From Prolixibacteraceae bacterium JC049 (GTDB lineage Bacteria; Bacteroidota; Bacteroidia; Bacteroidales; Prolixibacteraceae): 64,000 nucleotides of DNA. The notes beneath the pieces are model-generated. The model was not told where the DNA came from. It worked only from the letters and a program-made list of their open reading frames with translations, and did not search any database. Positions 37,724 to 47,186 of the stretch are shown piece by piece. How positions within the stretch are numbered: the stretch's first letter is position 1; each line of letters opens with the position of its first letter. The stretch is taken from the NCBI GenBank assembly GCA_023369685.1, contig SACZ01000006.1, positions 1,715-65,714 on the forward strand. The letters are read 5' to 3'. The position numbers were made by a program, and so were the translations under genes.

Positions 37724-39298
37724 TTAGTATTTCAAATACCAGTTTTCAGGCTTCATTAAATCTTCTCTACGTTGTTTAGCAATTTCTGATTTTGTGGCAA
37801 TTCTATCGGCCAAGAATGTTGCTCCTTCTGCTCCATTATCTTGAATCCATCGTTTTGCAATACGTGTTAACATCGGCCATCTTTTAGCTTCATAAGCCAT
37901 TTCTAACAGGTATTCATCTGCAATTATTTCCTCTATTTGTTGGATTTTAGATTTAGTACTTTCTTCATCCAACATTCGAGGTTTTAACAATTGACTGCTT
38001 CGAACACCTTCAGATTCAATAAATTGTTTTGGAAAAGCATAATCCTTTACCACTTCGGAATCCCATTCCTCTCCTAACCAAAATTCTTTTACTCCATTGT
38101 TAATTAAAGCCAAAGCAACCTTAGGCATTTCAAGGCGGTTAAAGCATTCGGCCAACGCCAAATGGATATCTGCTGCTCTATAAAGAATAATATGAGCATC
38201 ATTATCGTAAGCTCTTCTTCCAATAGTATACTTATAAATCATTTTTGCCTCCAAAAATTCACTATGCAATATTGAACCATGCATTCGGTCATCGCCTAGT
38301 TCATCATAAATGTTTTCCTGATTTTTATAGCTATTCAAAAGAGTATCTGTAGGTAGCAAAAAAGCCTTTCCTCCTTCTCCTACCCTAAAGAGTGGATCAG
38401 AAAAAAGAGTTTGCAACTCATGTTGTTGCATTTTTGTTTTGCTGAATGGAATAGCAGAAATAATATCTTTAGTGGCACTGTTAATAGATCCATCATACTT
38501 ATTACTCCAGTCGTATTTTTCTGGCAAAATATATTTGTCTTCACTAAGAGGAGCAAGATAAGCGAAATAAGCATTTATAGCTTCATTGTATTGATTGGCC
38601 TCGAGATATAAATTCCCAAGAATAACATTTAATGGAATTTTCACCATGTTCCATTCATTGTCATTATCCCCCATTATCTTTCCCCAGTCGATTGAACCAG
38701 TTTCTTTTGCCTTTTCTTCTAAATCAGCGATCAATATTGGAAGTAACTCATCGAAAGTATATTCAGGAAATTGCTTTATTTTTTCCTCTTTAAACTCAAT
38801 TAATGGATCAGTGAAATAGCGTACTTTTCCAAAGATATGTCCCATGTTTAAGTATGCCCATGCACGGTTTGCTGCTGTCTGATTAATTATACTTAAAGCT
38901 TGTTCGTGTGTAAATCCTGTGTTTTGAATTTTCACAGTATCAAGCTGACTAAGTAAATTGTTACAATTTACAATCACTTTATAAAAGGCGCTGGCATTGG
39001 CATATTTATTATCCTCGTTTGTTTTGCGTGATTCGATCTGAAAAAATTGCTCTGGTGCAAAGTCATTAAGTACAATTTCATCAGAAAGCAAACTTTGAAC
39101 TATGATATTTTGTTCAACAGCATCTTGCATTAAACCCGAAATTCCAACAATGGTATTTGTTATATCTTCTCTGGTTTTAAAGTGTTTATTTCCGGCTATA
39201 ATATCCTCTTTGTCTTGTTCGAAAAAATCATCGCACCCAATAAGTTGAACAGACAATGTTAACAGTAATATGTATTTTATTATTTTCATTTGTCTCAA
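37724..39298 (-). CDS. SusD/RagB-like lipoprotein, second pair of PUL C
   Basis: The 524-aa product, near the short end for SusD, has a lipoprotein signal (LTLSVQLIGCDDFFEQDK, Cys22), the 'ANRAWAYLNMGHIFGKVRYF' helix motif and 'YRAADIHLALAECFNRL'. The C-terminus keeps the family pattern 'LLEMAYEAKRWPMLTRIAKR', although the usual R-R-E-R-R element is replaced. It is the last gene of the operon, 52 bp after susC, with a stable hairpin (39315-39344) in the gap. The divergence from the first SusD of the operon suggests a different ligand or chain length. Confidence 0.9.
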   Translation of the reverse strand: MRQMKIIKYILLLTLSVQLIGCDDFFEQDKEDIIAGNKHFKTREDITNTIVGISGLMQDAVEQNIIVQSLLSDEIVLNDFAPEQFFQIESRKTNEDNKYANASAFYKVIVNCNNLLSQLDTVKIQNTGFTHEQALSIINQTAANRAWAYLNMGHIFGKVRYFTDPLIEFKEEKIKQFPEYTFDELLPILIADLEEKAKETGSIDWGKIMGDNDNEWNMVKIPLNVILGNLYLEANQYNEAINAYFAYLAPLSEDKYILPEKYDWSNKYDGSINSATKDIISAIPFSKTKMQQHELQTLFSDPLFRVGEGGKAFLLPTDTLLNSYKNQENIYDELGDDRMHGSILHSEFLEAKMIYKYTIGRRAYDNDAHIILYRAADIHLALAECFNRLEMPKVALALINNGVKEFWLGEEWDSEVVKDYAFPKQFIESEGVRSSQLLKPRMLDEESTKSKIQQIEEIIADEYLLEMAYEAKRWPMLTRIAKRWIQDNGAEGATFLADRIATKSEIAKQRREDLMKPENWYLKY

Positions 39299-39314
39299 AT
39301 TTGTGTTTTTATAC

Positions 39315-39344
39315 TATCAAGCAGAGCAAAAACCCCGCTTGATA
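39315..39344 (-). promoter_or_regulatory. Hairpin between susC and susD of the second PUL C pair
   Basis: TATCAAGC pairs perfectly with GCTTGATA around a 14-nt loop in the 52-bp gap. The susC stop lies just upstream on the minus strand. It may adjust the susC:susD ratio. Confidence 0.5.
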
Positions 39345-39350
39345 AAATCA

Positions 39351-42300
39351 TTATAGATTTAGTTTAACTCCAAAAACTATTCGTTTTGAAAGTGGAATTT
39401 TACCGTAATCTATTCCTTTTAGCATTGGGTTATTCCCATATTGGAATTCTGGATCGTATCCTAAATAATTGGAAAACATTGTAAACAAATTCTCTCCGGA
39501 AACGAAAACTGTACCATTACGAACGAAGCCTAACCATTTCTTAGGTAGAGTATAGCCTAGTGTTAATGTCTTTAGTTTCATAAAAGAGCCATCTTCAATC
39601 CAACGATCAGAAAAACGAGCATTGCCCATAGGATCGCCAAAAGTTGCTTTTGGAATATTGGTTTCTTGGCCATCCATTTTCCAACGCGATTTAACAGAAG
39701 CCAGTTGGTTATTAAAACCAGTCATATCCTCGGTTTTAGAGCGCATGTAGTTATAAACATCATTTCCAAAGCTGTATGTAAACAATGCTTTAACAAAGAA
39801 CTTTTTGTAATTGATATCTACATGAATACCTCCATAAACATCGGGAGTTGCATTACCGATGCTATATCTATCATTTGAATCAATAATACCGTTATTGTCT
39901 TTGTCAACAAAAATAACATCGCCGGCATTGAATTTAACTCCGGCACTATTCGTTAAATTGGCTTTGTCAGCCTCTGCCTGAGTTGAAAAAACACCTTTGG
40001 TTTTATAACCGTAAAACTCATAAGGATTACTACCTACTTTTGAAATAATTGTTGCTCCTAGTACATTACTTAGCAAATAGTCATTTCCGTTAAGATTTTT
40101 CAACTCACTTTTCATGAACGTCGCATTTCCACCAACGTTGACACTCCAGTCGCGTGAATCGACTAACTTAAGGTTTAATGCAATTTCTAACCCTTTATTT
40201 TGTAGTTCGCCACCATTTACGTAAAAATTATCGTAACCGATGAAGCCAACAGTTGGGTTATTAATCATTAAATCTTTAGTTGTTTCCGAAAAGAGATCCA
40301 CATTCAATTGAATCCTTTTGTTTAATGCTGTTAAATCAAATCCAAAATCGAACATATTACGTTTCTCACTGGTAAGGTCAGTGTTAGGAACGCCAGATCG
40401 AATAATACCATTAATTGATTTGAATCGATTTGATGTGTAGTAAAATTGTCCAGAACTACTCGAAATCATACTGTTTCCAACAATACCGAAATTAGTTCTA
40501 ACCTTTAGATCATTCAACCAAGTTGCATTTTGCAAGAATTTTTCAGAAGATAAACGCCATGCCAATGAAATAGAAGGATAAATTTCAAATTTTCCATTCG
40601 ACCCATAAACCGATGAGCGATCGGTTGAAATTATTGCCGACATGTAGTATTTATCTCTTATCGAATATTTAGCAATTGAATTAAAAGATAAGTAGTTGAA
40701 ATTATCAAGTGTCCCTCCTGATATTTTCTTACCAGTGGTATTTGTCAGGCTATTAAATTTGTCATTTGCAGAGTTAATACCTTCACCAAAATCATACTCT
40801 AACTTATTAGTAATCACATTTCCATTTAAGCTAAAAGATAACTTATTACCAGATTGGTATCTTTTGTCATGCTTCAAACTTGCCTTAAAGAAAGAGTTTT
40901 GAACTGTTCCAATACCATGTCTTACTTTATTTTTTATTTCAAGATCATCGAAAGAACCAACTAATCTTCTGGAAGCACCAGGAACAAACAGATTTTCACG
41001 ATTTTTGAAATAGTTTAATGAAGCTAGACCCTCAATCGCCCAATTTTCAGTAAAGTCATACCGGCCTCCTAAAGACGCAAATATGTTGTAGCTTTTTTCG
41101 AAGTTATCTTCTACCTGAACGAGTGCAGTTGGGTTAGAAACATCAAATTCTCTTACTTTTTCAAGATAAACCGTTCTTTCGCCTGTCATTGCATCGGTCT
41201 CGTAAGGATGAAGCGATGGAGCTTTAAACAGTGCCGAATAGATAGGTGACACATTGGTTAGCGTTCCCTGTTCTTTTATTAATCGTTTATTGATGTTGTA
41301 CCCTAAAGAAGTCCATAGTTTTACTTTCTTAGACACATTAATGTTAGCATTAATATGGGTAGTATAACGCGATAGCTTTGTCTGCTTTATGATTCCTTCG
41401 ATATCGTTGTAACCTAACGAAAGTGAATAATTTGCAATGGCATCACCACCCTTTACATTGATAAAGTAGTTTTGCTCTTTACCCAAATTAAAAACTTCAT
41501 CCTGCCAATTGGTTTCGTTGTTGTAAGTTTTATAAAAAGGTGAATTTTCGTCAGTTGCTAAACCGGGAAAATTTCTGGCAATGGTACTTGCATCAAATCT
41601 TTGATGTGCTAACTCTGTCATTAAATTCGTAAAATCATTTGATTTAAGAACAGGTAACTTGCTGGGGGTAAATGCTACTCCACCATACATCGAAAAATCG
41701 ATAGTTGTTTTTAATCCATCGCTTTTCTTAGTGTCAACAATTACAACACCATTTGCGCCCATAGAACCATAAGCTGCTGCCTCTGCCCCTTTCAATATTG
41801 TAATTTTCTCAATATCGGAAGGGTTAATATTCGAGAATAAGTTGTTGTAAATACCATCGAAAACAAATGAGTTGTTTCCGGTCATGTTTACATATACCCC
41901 ATCTAAAATCACTAAAGGCGAATTACTTGCAGTTAATGAAGATAAGCCTCTTATAGTAAAATCAGCTCCCTCTCCTGGCATTCCTGAACGATTGATCATT
42001 TCAACCCCTGCAATTTTTCCCTGTAATGCCTGTTCAAACGATTGTTCTATAGCACCAATATTTGTTTCTGAAACAACTCCAAGCGGAGTTGAACTACTAT
42101 GCATTTCTTCTGTATAATAACCTGTGTTATAAACCTGATCAGGCTTTACCCTGTCATTAGCAGAAAGCATAACTAGTTTTAAACTAGTTTTACTATTAAC
42201 ATAAACATCTAAATCGCGATAATTATCGGCAATAACAGATATACTAGCATATTTAAGATTAGCAACCGTTTTTAGTGAAAACTTACCTTGCTTATTGGTC

Positions 42301-42488
42301 ATTGTAGTAATGGTGTCGTTTGATATTTTTATCAAAGCACCTTCAATTGGTCTATTTCCAGTGTTCAATACAACACCTTCAATCTGCTTAATTTTTTGTT
42401 TTAAATCATCTTTTTCCTGACTTTTTCCTTGTATAGAAATAATAAAAGCCATGAAAATAATAAGAGTGATTAAATATGTCTTTTTCAT
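39351..42488 (-). CDS. SusC-like TonB-dependent transporter without STN domain, second pair of PUL C
   Basis: The 1045-aa receptor has a signal peptide (LITLIIFMAFIISIQGKSQ) followed directly by a carboxypeptidase-D-like domain at about 36-112 (IEGVVLNTGNRPIEGALIKI). A plug starts at about 118 (TEEMHSSSTPLGVVSETNIG; TIRGLSSLTASNSPLVILDG), and the barrel contains 'FVDKDNNGIIDSNDRYSIGN' and ends 'RIVFGVKLNL'. It has no STN domain, unlike the FecR-linked SusCs in this window. It follows a fasciclin lipoprotein gene with a 21-bp gap. The substrate is presumably the glycan handled by the co-regulated enzyme operon. Confidence 0.95.
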   Translation of the reverse strand: MKKTYLITLIIFMAFIISIQGKSQEKDDLKQKIKQIEGVVLNTGNRPIEGALIKISNDTITTMTNKQGKFSLKTVANLKYASISVIADNYRDLDVYVNSKTSLKLVMLSANDRVKPDQVYNTGYYTEEMHSSSTPLGVVSETNIGAIEQSFEQALQGKIAGVEMINRSGMPGEGADFTIRGLSSLTASNSPLVILDGVYVNMTGNNSFVFDGIYNNLFSNINPSDIEKITILKGAEAAAYGSMGANGVVIVDTKKSDGLKTTIDFSMYGGVAFTPSKLPVLKSNDFTNLMTELAHQRFDASTIARNFPGLATDENSPFYKTYNNETNWQDEVFNLGKEQNYFINVKGGDAIANYSLSLGYNDIEGIIKQTKLSRYTTHINANINVSKKVKLWTSLGYNINKRLIKEQGTLTNVSPIYSALFKAPSLHPYETDAMTGERTVYLEKVREFDVSNPTALVQVEDNFEKSYNIFASLGGRYDFTENWAIEGLASLNYFKNRENLFVPGASRRLVGSFDDLEIKNKVRHGIGTVQNSFFKASLKHDKRYQSGNKLSFSLNGNVITNKLEYDFGEGINSANDKFNSLTNTTGKKISGGTLDNFNYLSFNSIAKYSIRDKYYMSAIISTDRSSVYGSNGKFEIYPSISLAWRLSSEKFLQNATWLNDLKVRTNFGIVGNSMISSSSGQFYYTSNRFKSINGIIRSGVPNTDLTSEKRNMFDFGFDLTALNKRIQLNVDLFSETTKDLMINNPTVGFIGYDNFYVNGGELQNKGLEIALNLKLVDSRDWSVNVGGNATFMKSELKNLNGNDYLLSNVLGATIISKVGSNPYEFYGYKTKGVFSTQAEADKANLTNSAGVKFNAGDVIFVDKDNNGIIDSNDRYSIGNATPDVYGGIHVDINYKKFFVKALFTYSFGNDVYNYMRSKTEDMTGFNNQLASVKSRWKMDGQETNIPKATFGDPMGNARFSDRWIEDGSFMKLKTLTLGYTLPKKWLGFVRNGTVFVSGENLFTMFSNYLGYDPEFQYGNNPMLKGIDYGKIPLSKRIVFGVKLNL

Positions 42489-42509
42489 AAATTATAAATC
42501 AATCGGTAA

Positions 42510-44069
42510 TTAATAAACACTCTCTGTTGGAATCAATTTAACAATGAAAGGTGTCATTCGGTAATCCATTCTTGGAGGCGCAAACTTAGCCATTTGAAAG
42601 CGAACAAATACTTGCTTTGGATCTCCTTCTTCATGAGTGTAATAACCTAAAAATCCTTCTTTTCTATCATAGGTTCTATCATTCCATGAACCTCCAGGCT
42701 TGCCTATTTTTTTCCCATTAACATAGACTTGCATGTCTGTGCATTTCCAACTTCTAACTGCAAATGTTACTTTGTATCTACCCGGAACAAGGTTTTGAAC
42801 AACTAAAGAGCGTTGCCCTCCTGATTCTATTTCTTTTACTGGTAAAGATTCAAACCAGATTCGACATTTTTCAGGATCTCCTATTTCATTCTTAAATTCA
42901 TCAGCAGAGTTCAGAGCCACATGAACAGCCCCTCCAAAAATACCTGTATCCCAAACTCTTGTAAAACGTTCTGGCAAGATCGCCTCTCCAAAATTAAAAT
43001 ATTCAGTTTTCTTTTCTTCAGTCATTAAATCACTAAACCAAATGGCTGGATGATAAACACAATTACCTATGTATTTGTATTTAGGAACAGAAACTTTTTG
43101 AGGAGAAATAAGATTACCATTACTAACACTTTTTACAAAGTTAAAGGCTCCCTGTTTTTTTGAAATCCATAACTCCTTTCGAAGTGATTCCATTTTTTTA
43201 GGAGGACTTACCGCATTGAATGTTTGTTCGTACACCATTGCTTTCAAAATCCAATTCTGAACCATTACCGTATCGGCATGCTGAGGATATTTTCCCAGTT
43301 TATTCTGCATAAAATCAAAGACCTCATTTTGTGCTTCAAGATATTGTTCATTTGTAGGTACAATGGCAGTGTATTGTTTTGATTCATCAGTAAATGATCC
43401 CGTGTAGGCAAAATATTCATTGGAATCATAGAATATAGAGTCGTAGACAATATTTCCCAAATTATCAACATCAATAGGTTTACTATTATTCTTGTCAAAT
43501 AATCGAATATGGTGACTTTTTAATGTATCTCTGATAATGGAATATTCATCACTAAGATTTAAGATGGCATCATATAAATTGGGCTCAATCTTAATTGGAT
43601 TTTCAATTGTAATACATGAACCATTTTTACAAACATTAATCTTACTATCAATTGAAATAGTTTCATTAATCACATGCCCTTTCTCTTTAGGTGTAATACG
43701 AACAAACTTAGAAGACAAAGCACGGAATCGAGTCATTTCAGCTATTTCAGATAAAATAACTTGTGACATTAGTAAGTGATTTTTTGCAAAAAGAAGCTTT
43801 TCATCTTCAGTCATTGTCGATAAATCAAAACTTCCATTTTTAGGAGCCATCAACGTCAACACCTCTTTGGTACTTAATCGTTTATCAAGTTTAAGTTCTT
43901 GCAATAAAGCAATGAAGTTCGAAATTTCAGAATTTGCTTTTGCTGCCTCAAGAACTGTTTGGTTAGATATTAAAGTGTTAGAGGCATCGTAATAGTCTCC
44001 CCACCTCTCATTATCGCATGCAAACAGGCTGAAGCATATGAGTAAAACGTATAATATTTTGTATTTCAT
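42510..44069 (-). CDS. Fasciclin-domain lipoprotein with C-terminal beta-sandwich
   Basis: The 519-aa product starts at the inner Met of 'MKYKILYVLLICFSLFACDN', which gives a proper lipoprotein signal; the longer frame runs into the preceding gene. A fasciclin-like region spans about 45-330, with the landmarks 'LTLMAPKNGSFD' and 'YTAIVPTNEQYLEAQNEVFD'. A C-terminal module at about 370-519 contains 'VPGRYKVTFAVRSWKCTDMQ' and 'VYVNGKKIGKPGGSWNDRTY' and looks like a sugar-binding beta-sandwich. It is related in plan to the product of the gene at 44118. Such proteins sit where SGBPs usually are. Fasciclin domains mediate adhesion in other systems; here a glycan-capture role is inferred. Confidence 0.8.
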   Translation of the reverse strand: MKYKILYVLLICFSLFACDNERWGDYYDASNTLISNQTVLEAAKANSEISNFIALLQELKLDKRLSTKEVLTLMAPKNGSFDLSTMTEDEKLLFAKNHLLMSQVILSEIAEMTRFRALSSKFVRITPKEKGHVINETISIDSKINVCKNGSCITIENPIKIEPNLYDAILNLSDEYSIIRDTLKSHHIRLFDKNNSKPIDVDNLGNIVYDSIFYDSNEYFAYTGSFTDESKQYTAIVPTNEQYLEAQNEVFDFMQNKLGKYPQHADTVMVQNWILKAMVYEQTFNAVSPPKKMESLRKELWISKKQGAFNFVKSVSNGNLISPQKVSVPKYKYIGNCVYHPAIWFSDLMTEEKKTEYFNFGEAILPERFTRVWDTGIFGGAVHVALNSADEFKNEIGDPEKCRIWFESLPVKEIESGGQRSLVVQNLVPGRYKVTFAVRSWKCTDMQVYVNGKKIGKPGGSWNDRTYDRKEGFLGYYTHEEGDPKQVFVRFQMAKFAPPRMDYRMTPFIVKLIPTESVY

Positions 44070-44117
44070 CTTTTCAATAATTTTATAGGTAAAATTTGAT
44101 AACATACACCGGGTACA

Positions 44118-45716
44118 CTATTCTGCTGTTTCTACAACAGGTTCAAAACGTATATGGTGTATTTGCGCCCACATACCCTTAATATAGACCAAGCGAATTG
44201 TATGTTCTTGTGTTTTCTCGAACTCATATGTTCCTACAAGTCTATCCATAATTTGAGCCGGCCATCCTTTGTTATTATCTACCACATTACCTTTTACACC
44301 ATCTAAAAATGATTGCATTGCTGCACGATAAGGAGAAGAAGCAAAACCAATGTGTACTTTATACTTACCTTTCACTACTGCAGGTGTTTTAAATTCAATC
44401 CAGCCAGCTTTTCCATTGGTCATAAATCGAATGAAATCGGAAGGGTTAACCTCTGACAAAATCGGAGACATTCCATCATTTTTAGTTAAGTTAAAACGTT
44501 GCTCGTAATAAAGACCAGCCTCTCCAGTAATTGGTCTTACCTGCCACTTAATACGATCGATTTTTAAATGACTAAGCGATTCCTTTGAGTCTCCGGTACC
44601 ATTTCTATAAGTTTCAATGGTTTTAATGACAGGAATATCTTTACTAAAAATCCATGCAAATTCAGCGGGTTTAGGAACATAAACCGGCATTAAACCATCG
44701 ATGAAATGAATAACTCCGTTTTTAGCAATAACATTCGATTTATCAAGTATTAATCCATACTTCTGGTTCTTTTCTTCATCATAGTTGAAATACAGCGTAC
44801 TATTGTAATCGCCAACACTAACAAAATTCAAAGCAGATAATGTTGGGATATTAACCAATCTCTTATCGGTTCTAAAATTTAATAAATCAGAATACGATGA
44901 ATTACCATGAAGAATATGATAGGCAACAAACTGATTTAGTTTATTTTCCGTGTTGGTATAATCATCTGTTTTACTATACTTTTGGGCTAAATCGGCAAAA
45001 GAATTAATATTCTCAGCCTTTAAAACATCATTAGACAAACAAAGTAGTGTATACTGTTCTTCTTCTTTATTTGATATAGTTGATAAGAAGTCTTTCCACC
45101 CTGTTTTTTCAATAGCTTCTGTGAAAATTGTTAAAGATGGATCTGCTTTAATTATATCGTAAATTGATTCTGTAACAACGTACAGCACTTTATTTAAGCG
45201 ATGAACAACTCCATTAGTTACTTCGATGTCTTTTTCAGTAATTAATGCTTCTTTATTGATATAAATCGAGTTAATTCCATCGTCTCCATAAATAGAAGTC
45301 AATCTATCCCCTGTAAATGTTGTATCAGGAAGAAAACCGGTAGAAAAATCGGTATGTTTAAACGTTTTGTTTAAAGTATGGTACTTTATTAAAGTCGTTA
45401 AATACTCTTTTCCTAACTCTGAAACTTTCGATTTTCCTTTTAATTTCAGCAATTCACTCATGGCTTTATTATCGGGAATAAATGCGGTGAATGTGCCGTA
45501 AACATTGAACGAATTATATAGTCCTGATTCATTTAAAGCTTCTGTCCACATCGAAAAATCGTCGGGACGTGAATCAAGATAATGAGAAATAGAAAGAGTT
45601 TCGTTTATAGAAAAATTTTGATCAATTGACTGTTCACATCCGAACCATAATTGTGCAACAAATAGTATTGCAGCAATTTGTAACAACCTTGCTTTAAATT
45701 TCTGTAACATCTTCAT
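44118..45716 (-). CDS. Two-fasciclin-domain lipoprotein with C-terminal beta-sandwich
   Basis: The product is 532 aa from the Met in 'MKMLQKFKARLLQIAAILF', giving a lipoprotein signal that ends at 'LWFGCEQS'. Two fasciclin (FAS1) modules are clear: about 35-190 ('YGTFTAFIPDNKAMSELLKL' to 'VTNGVVHRLNKVLYVV') and about 190-350 ('YTLLCLSNDVLKAENI' to 'AKNGVIHFIDGLMPVY'). A beta-sandwich follows at about 360-532 (GKYKVHIGFASSPYRAAMQS). The start overlaps the end of the preceding susD by about 23 bp, which points to translational coupling. It is probably a surface glycan-binding partner of the first SusCD pair. Confidence 0.85.
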   Translation of the reverse strand: MKMLQKFKARLLQIAAILFVAQLWFGCEQSIDQNFSINETLSISHYLDSRPDDFSMWTEALNESGLYNSFNVYGTFTAFIPDNKAMSELLKLKGKSKVSELGKEYLTTLIKYHTLNKTFKHTDFSTGFLPDTTFTGDRLTSIYGDDGINSIYINKEALITEKDIEVTNGVVHRLNKVLYVVTESIYDIIKADPSLTIFTEAIEKTGWKDFLSTISNKEEEQYTLLCLSNDVLKAENINSFADLAQKYSKTDDYTNTENKLNQFVAYHILHGNSSYSDLLNFRTDKRLVNIPTLSALNFVSVGDYNSTLYFNYDEEKNQKYGLILDKSNVIAKNGVIHFIDGLMPVYVPKPAEFAWIFSKDIPVIKTIETYRNGTGDSKESLSHLKIDRIKWQVRPITGEAGLYYEQRFNLTKNDGMSPILSEVNPSDFIRFMTNGKAGWIEFKTPAVVKGKYKVHIGFASSPYRAAMQSFLDGVKGNVVDNNKGWPAQIMDRLVGTYEFEKTQEHTIRLVYIKGMWAQIHHIRFEPVVETAE

Positions 45717-47175
45717 AATATGGATTTTGAACAAGTTTTCTATTGTTTTTAAGTTCACCTATGGAAATAGGCAGATAGTAGCTCTTAGGATTTTGTAATC
45801 TACTGCGCATTATTGGCAAATCTTTGGCTGTTACAGCTTGTAGTGCCATATTGATTAACTTCTGTTTACGTTCAAAGTTGTTTCGTTTAGCGATGCGCAA
45901 TAAGTCAAACCATTCTTTGCCTTCACCAACAAATTCCCTTACTCGTTCTTCAAGTATGAAGTCTTCTAAACTTATTCGATCAGAAGAAACATTTACTTTA
46001 TTTTCAATACCACGAGCAGTTCGTAACTCATCCAGGGTCGACTTAGCTCCTTCGAAATCATTTAGCTCTGTTTGTGCTTCAGCTAAAATCAAATACAGAT
46101 CAGCAATACGATATATTGGAAAATTCACATCTCGTGCATTTCCTGAACGCTCTGGAGGATCTACTTCCAGCTCCATCATTTTCCTTGCTCCCCAGTATTT
46201 ATAGAGCGTTGTCTTATAATGCGCTCCATATTTTCTAACATCAGTCACTTCATTGTAAACATTCCATGAATAGGTATCAAATTCATCAGACACACCATAT
46301 ATTCTATCTTTCTTAAATAGAGTATACAAAGGTCCTTCCTGCTTATTATAGGTAGTGTGCTGAATTTCAAAAATACTTTCAACTGAATTCCCCGGATTAT
46401 AAATAGAAAACCATCCCTCTGGCGGTGTAAGTGTTATTCCGCTATTTTGAATAATATCTGTACACAACTGTTTGGCCAAATCATATTTATCTCTCCATAA
46501 ATAAACATCTGCCAACAAGGATTTTGCAGCCCACTGTGTAGCACGTCCTTTTGTGTAGCTCAATTTATCAAATTTCAGCTTTGCAGAACCAATGGCTATT
46601 TTCAAATCAGCTTCAATCTGATCTAGTACCTCATCAGCTGAGCTTTTAGCAATAGAAAACTCTTGTTTGTCCGTTTCATATGGTTCCGTAATCAAGGGTA
46701 CTTCTTCCCATGTTCGAACCAAATAGAAATAACAAAGCGCTCTAATAAATAAAGCTTCAGCCTGATATGATTTCATTTCAGGTTCATAAAATATCGGATC
46801 GTTTTTTTCCGCAACCGGAGCCATTTTGTAAATAATATTAGCATACCCAATGGCTTTATAATACCTAGCCCATGAGCTCCATGAATTAGTTGGAAGAATA
46901 TCGAATTTATCTATTCTTCCAGCATCAGCCTTAATTGCTCCTCCATCAGTAAGCGCACCGGCACGCAGCTCTCCATGAACAATAATTGCCTCTTCGGTGG
47001 CTCTAAAGGCATCATAAGCCGAAGCCAACATACCTTCAACATCTTGTTTCGATTGCCAAAACTCGTCGCGCAATACTTTGTTTTCCGGCAAAACTTCTAA
47101 CCATTGTTCACATCCGGTATTGAGCAGCAAAAAGCAACCAATTAATATGGTATATGTTATTTTTTTAATTTTCAT
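45694..47175 (-). CDS. SusD/RagB-like lipoprotein, first pair of PUL C
   Basis: The 493-aa SusD has a lipoprotein signal (ILIGCFLLLNTGCEQWLEVL, Cys22). 'RDEFWQSKQDVEGMLASAYD', 'FIRALCYFYLVRTWEEVPLI', 'YRIADLYLILAEAQTELNDF' and 'LEERVREFVGEGKEWFDLLR' are strong family signatures, so this is the more canonical SusD of the operon. It starts 11 bp after susC, and its 3' end overlaps the next fasciclin gene. It would cap the SusC encoded upstream. Confidence 0.95.
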   Translation of the reverse strand: MKIKKITYTILIGCFLLLNTGCEQWLEVLPENKVLRDEFWQSKQDVEGMLASAYDAFRATEEAIIVHGELRAGALTDGGAIKADAGRIDKFDILPTNSWSSWARYYKAIGYANIIYKMAPVAEKNDPIFYEPEMKSYQAEALFIRALCYFYLVRTWEEVPLITEPYETDKQEFSIAKSSADEVLDQIEADLKIAIGSAKLKFDKLSYTKGRATQWAAKSLLADVYLWRDKYDLAKQLCTDIIQNSGITLTPPEGWFSIYNPGNSVESIFEIQHTTYNKQEGPLYTLFKKDRIYGVSDEFDTYSWNVYNEVTDVRKYGAHYKTTLYKYWGARKMMELEVDPPERSGNARDVNFPIYRIADLYLILAEAQTELNDFEGAKSTLDELRTARGIENKVNVSSDRISLEDFILEERVREFVGEGKEWFDLLRIAKRNNFERKQKLINMALQAVTAKDLPIMRSRLQNPKSYYLPISIGELKNNRKLVQNPYYEDVTEI

Positions 47176-47186
47176 CAGTTTAGTGT

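Noticed and set aside
45350-45375. AAACGTTT core inside a fasciclin gene
   Set aside because: It lies within coding sequence without the TGCT arm or a -7 element; probably chance.
45824-46204. Open frame of 126 codons antisense to the first PUL C susD
   Set aside because: A shadow of a strongly supported SusD gene, with no start context of its own.
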